Shown here in pieces: positions 62,101 through 64,000 of a stretch of DNA of 64,000 nt. The position numbers and the translations under genes are program-made. Source of the DNA: Phoebastria nigripes (Eukaryota; Chordata; Aves; Procellariiformes; Diomedeidae). Position 1 is the first letter of the stretch. The number at the start of each line of letters is the position of its first letter. The stretch lies in contig JAYKAV010003044.1 of assembly GCA_035582835.1 (NCBI GenBank), positions 381,664 to 445,663 of the forward strand, read 5' to 3'. The notes beneath the pieces are model-generated. The model was not told the DNA's origin. It did no database searches and saw only the letters and a list, made by a program, of their open reading frames with translations.

Positions 62101-63951
62101 CCTTGAAGGTGGCAAGCTGGCCGTGTGGCCAGGGCTGGTGGCTGCCCGCGTCCAGCACTACGACTCCNGGCTGCGGGACCAGCATGGCCCCAGCAGGGCG
62201 GGGGGGCCAGAGGGCACCCAACCACCCCCATGGGGGTCTTGGCCCCAGCTGCCTTCCTGGGGGCAGGCAGGAGCCGAGCCGTGCCAGGGCAATGGGGCTG
62301 GCAGCAGCCGGGGTGCCTGGAGACGCAGCGGCACGGTGAGTAATGGGGATGGTGCCCGCGGTGGCTCTCCCTGCCTGCGGCCAGGGACATGGCAGGGCGT
62401 GGGGCCGTGCCAGCAGCGGTGGTGGCAGTGTGCCATGTCCTGTGGCTTGGTGGCAGGCAGGGATCCCCAGACCTGCTGCCCTTTGTGCCAGGGCAAGGAG
62501 ATGGCAGCGGCCGCATCCTGGCATGGCCCAGGGATACGTGGGGATGCAGCTGGTGCAGCGGTGCATGGGCTGGCAGGAGCCACTTGGCCGTGACCCAGCT
62601 CTCGCGGCCAGCCGGGGGGGCTTTGATCTCTGCCGGTGAATTGTTCAGCTTTAGTTAGCTTATCTGGCAAGGAGGGAAATTAGGTTTTCGGCACTGGCCC
62701 CACCTCCTTTTGTTTCGGAGGAGCCCGGCCACTGCCTGCCCAGCTCTGGCTCCACCGTCCGAGCTGGGAGCGCGGCTGGGCGGGCAGCTCAGCCAGGGTG
62801 CTGCACCCTGTGGGATGCCCTGAGCCCCCACACTACTGGGGCCACTTGCCCACAACCGGTGGGGCTTGGCCAGGCAGCACCCGGGGCCCCGTGCCCCAGG
62901 GATGCAGGTAGGCAGGTCAGTGTGGGCAGGGGAGCATGGCTGGGGGGACCCTGCTGCCCGGGGGTGCTATCTGGGTGTCTGTCTGTCCCACGGGTACTCA
63001 AGGTCAGCCCTGCTGTAGCATCATGCTGCACCGTGTTGCTGTCCCCATCCCGGTGGCCCAGGCACACAGTGCTGGGTGCTGACCCGGTGGGCACTGGCTG
63101 TCCCTGCCACAGGCTCCAGGCCGGCGGAGGAAGAACATGACAGAGTTCCTGGGGGATGCCAGCATCCCCAGCCCTGAGCTGGCCCCCCATGGCGGCAGCT
63201 CCCTGCCCGCCAATGGCACCGACACCTGGAAGAATCGCGCCGCCAGCCGCTTCAGTGGCTTCTTCGGCTCCGGCACCAGCGCCGGCTCCTTTGGGCGGGT
63301 AGGTGGTACGTGGGCATGGGGAGGGGGCGCAGAAGCTGCCCGCAATGACGCTGGGGAGCTGGGATGGGTCCCCCTGGGGCTTGAGGCCCCCCGCCTCTGC
63401 AGGCAGGGCGAAGGGGTCCGTGGCACATCCTTGCTGGCCCCCTGCCCAGCCACTCTGCCCCCCACTTTCGGCCAGGAGACGGAGAAGCTGGAGCAGCTGG
63501 CGAGCAGGCTGCATGCCTACGGCACCTTCGGGCTGCCCAAGCTGCCGCCCCAGCTCCGCTTCGACTGCGACTCCTGGGAGGAGGATGGGGACGAGGCTGG
63601 GCTGGCGCTGGAGGACAGCTGGCAGCAGATCATCCGGGGTGCAGAGGTAGGGCCGAGAGGGCTGGGGGGCCGCGGTGGCTCTGCCCAGCCACCGGCACGG
63701 CCCTGACACTCAGCCTGGCAGGCCCTGTCACGCCGGCAGTGCCACCAGCAGGAAGCCATCTGGGAGCTGCTGCACACCGAGGCCACCTACATCCGCAAGC
63801 TCAAAGTCATCACCGATGTGAGTGCCAGCGGCAGCTGCGCCGCGGTGGGGGGCCGGGGGCCGCAACTGCACCCCACCAGCTCCCTGCTCTGTCCCTGCAG
63901 CTCTTCCTCTGCTGCCTGCTGAACCTGCAGGAGTCGGGGCTGCTCTGCGAG
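56173..63951 (+). CDS. PLEKHG5: PLEKHG5 (Syx), RhoA guanine-nucleotide exchange factor (5' part)
   Basis: Exons: 56173-56305, 58177-58253, 60316-60445, 60645-60747, 60828-60888, 60990-61081, 61159-61295, 61372-61520, 63113-63298, 63476-63646, 63722-63817 and 63901-63951. This gives 462 codons in one frame, cut by the right edge. Recognisable blocks are a cysteine-rich segment ([27 protein letters not shown]), [21 protein letters not shown], a ubiquitin-like fold region ([29 protein letters not shown]), [29 protein letters not shown] and the start of the DH domain ([37 protein letters not shown]). Family knowledge: it activates RhoA at endothelial junctions and in neurons, promotes autophagy, and is mutated in motor neuron disease. 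The first exon is assigned only by its ATG and matching phase (1 to 1), so its start is the least certain. Confidence 0.93.
57655..57775. promoter_or_regulatory. Candidate conserved non-coding element in PLEKHG5 intron 1
   Basis: About 120 AT-rich bases (containing TTTTTAAATGATTAGACGAG and CAAAATAGGATTTGTCC) stand out in an otherwise GC-rich intron, with no simple-repeat character. I infer possible enhancer function from composition alone. Confidence 0.3.
59808..59817. promoter_or_regulatory. MEF2-like site in PLEKHG5 intron 2
   Basis: TTAAAAATAA fits the MEF2 consensus YTAWWWWTAR. It is isolated in GC-rich surroundings and followed within 100 bp by a further unusual patch (GCACAATCGGAGGAAACACG). 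Single short matches are weak evidence. Confidence 0.25.
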
Positions 63952-64000
63952 GTGAGTGGTGGGGGGCTGAGGGGGCTGGGGAACCCCGGGTTGGGGATGG

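Noticed and set aside
1..64000. CRISPR arrays, tRNA or rRNA genes, operons
   Set aside because: None seen; the window is vertebrate chromosomal DNA, and no spacer-repeat structure or cloverleaf was noticed.

Overview
This is nuclear DNA from a bird. It holds spliced vertebrate genes with GT-AG introns, 3' ends of chicken-repeat-1 (CR1) LINEs, and a solo LTR of a type common in bird genomes. The gene order matches the human 1p36.31 block (PLEKHG5-NOL9-TAS1R1-ZBTB48-KLHL21-PHF13-[THAP3]-DNAJC11), read here from the DNAJC11 end. The right half is GC-rich with short introns, as expected of an avian microchromosome. The species cannot be told from the sequence alone.

Layout: 0.5-15.0 kb, the last 13 coding exons of DNAJC11 (+; its J-domain exons lie left of the window), with a CR1 copy and a solo LTR in its introns. 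15.0-21.8 kb, no recognisable coding exon: the DNAJC11 3' end, probably a long PHF13 3' UTR, and a second CR1 copy. THAP3, expected here from the human order, was not found. 21.8-24.0 kb, PHF13 (-), with a CpG-rich promoter carrying four ZNF143/THAP11-like motifs. 25.7-26.1 kb, a poly-T tract, an assembly gap and a pyrimidine minisatellite. 26.2-32.7 kb, KLHL21 (+), with a 3' UTR to about 35.3 kb. 36.1-41.2 kb, ZBTB48 (-). 41.4-46.2 kb, TAS1R1 (-), the amino-acid taste receptor subunit. 46.3-53.2 kb, NOL9 (+), head-to-head with TAS1R1 only 108 bp away. 56.2 kb to the right edge, the first 12 coding exons of PLEKHG5 (+), cut inside the DH domain.

I joined exons by hand using splice sites, reading phase and remembered family sequences. 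Every internal join keeps frame: PHF13 306 aa, KLHL21 602 aa, ZBTB48 605 aa, TAS1R1 832 aa, NOL9 627 aa, DNAJC11 partial 467 aa, PLEKHG5 partial 462 aa. The genes are housekeeping or signalling neighbours with no shared pathway: mitochondrial cristae chaperone, chromatin reader, CUL3 adaptor, telomere-binding zinc finger, taste GPCR, rRNA-processing kinase and RhoA exchange factor. What links them is compact shared promoter architecture, and that is where most of the unusual signals lie: regular arrays of YY1-, ZNF143- and GC-box-like motifs. I found no undescribed multi-gene system.
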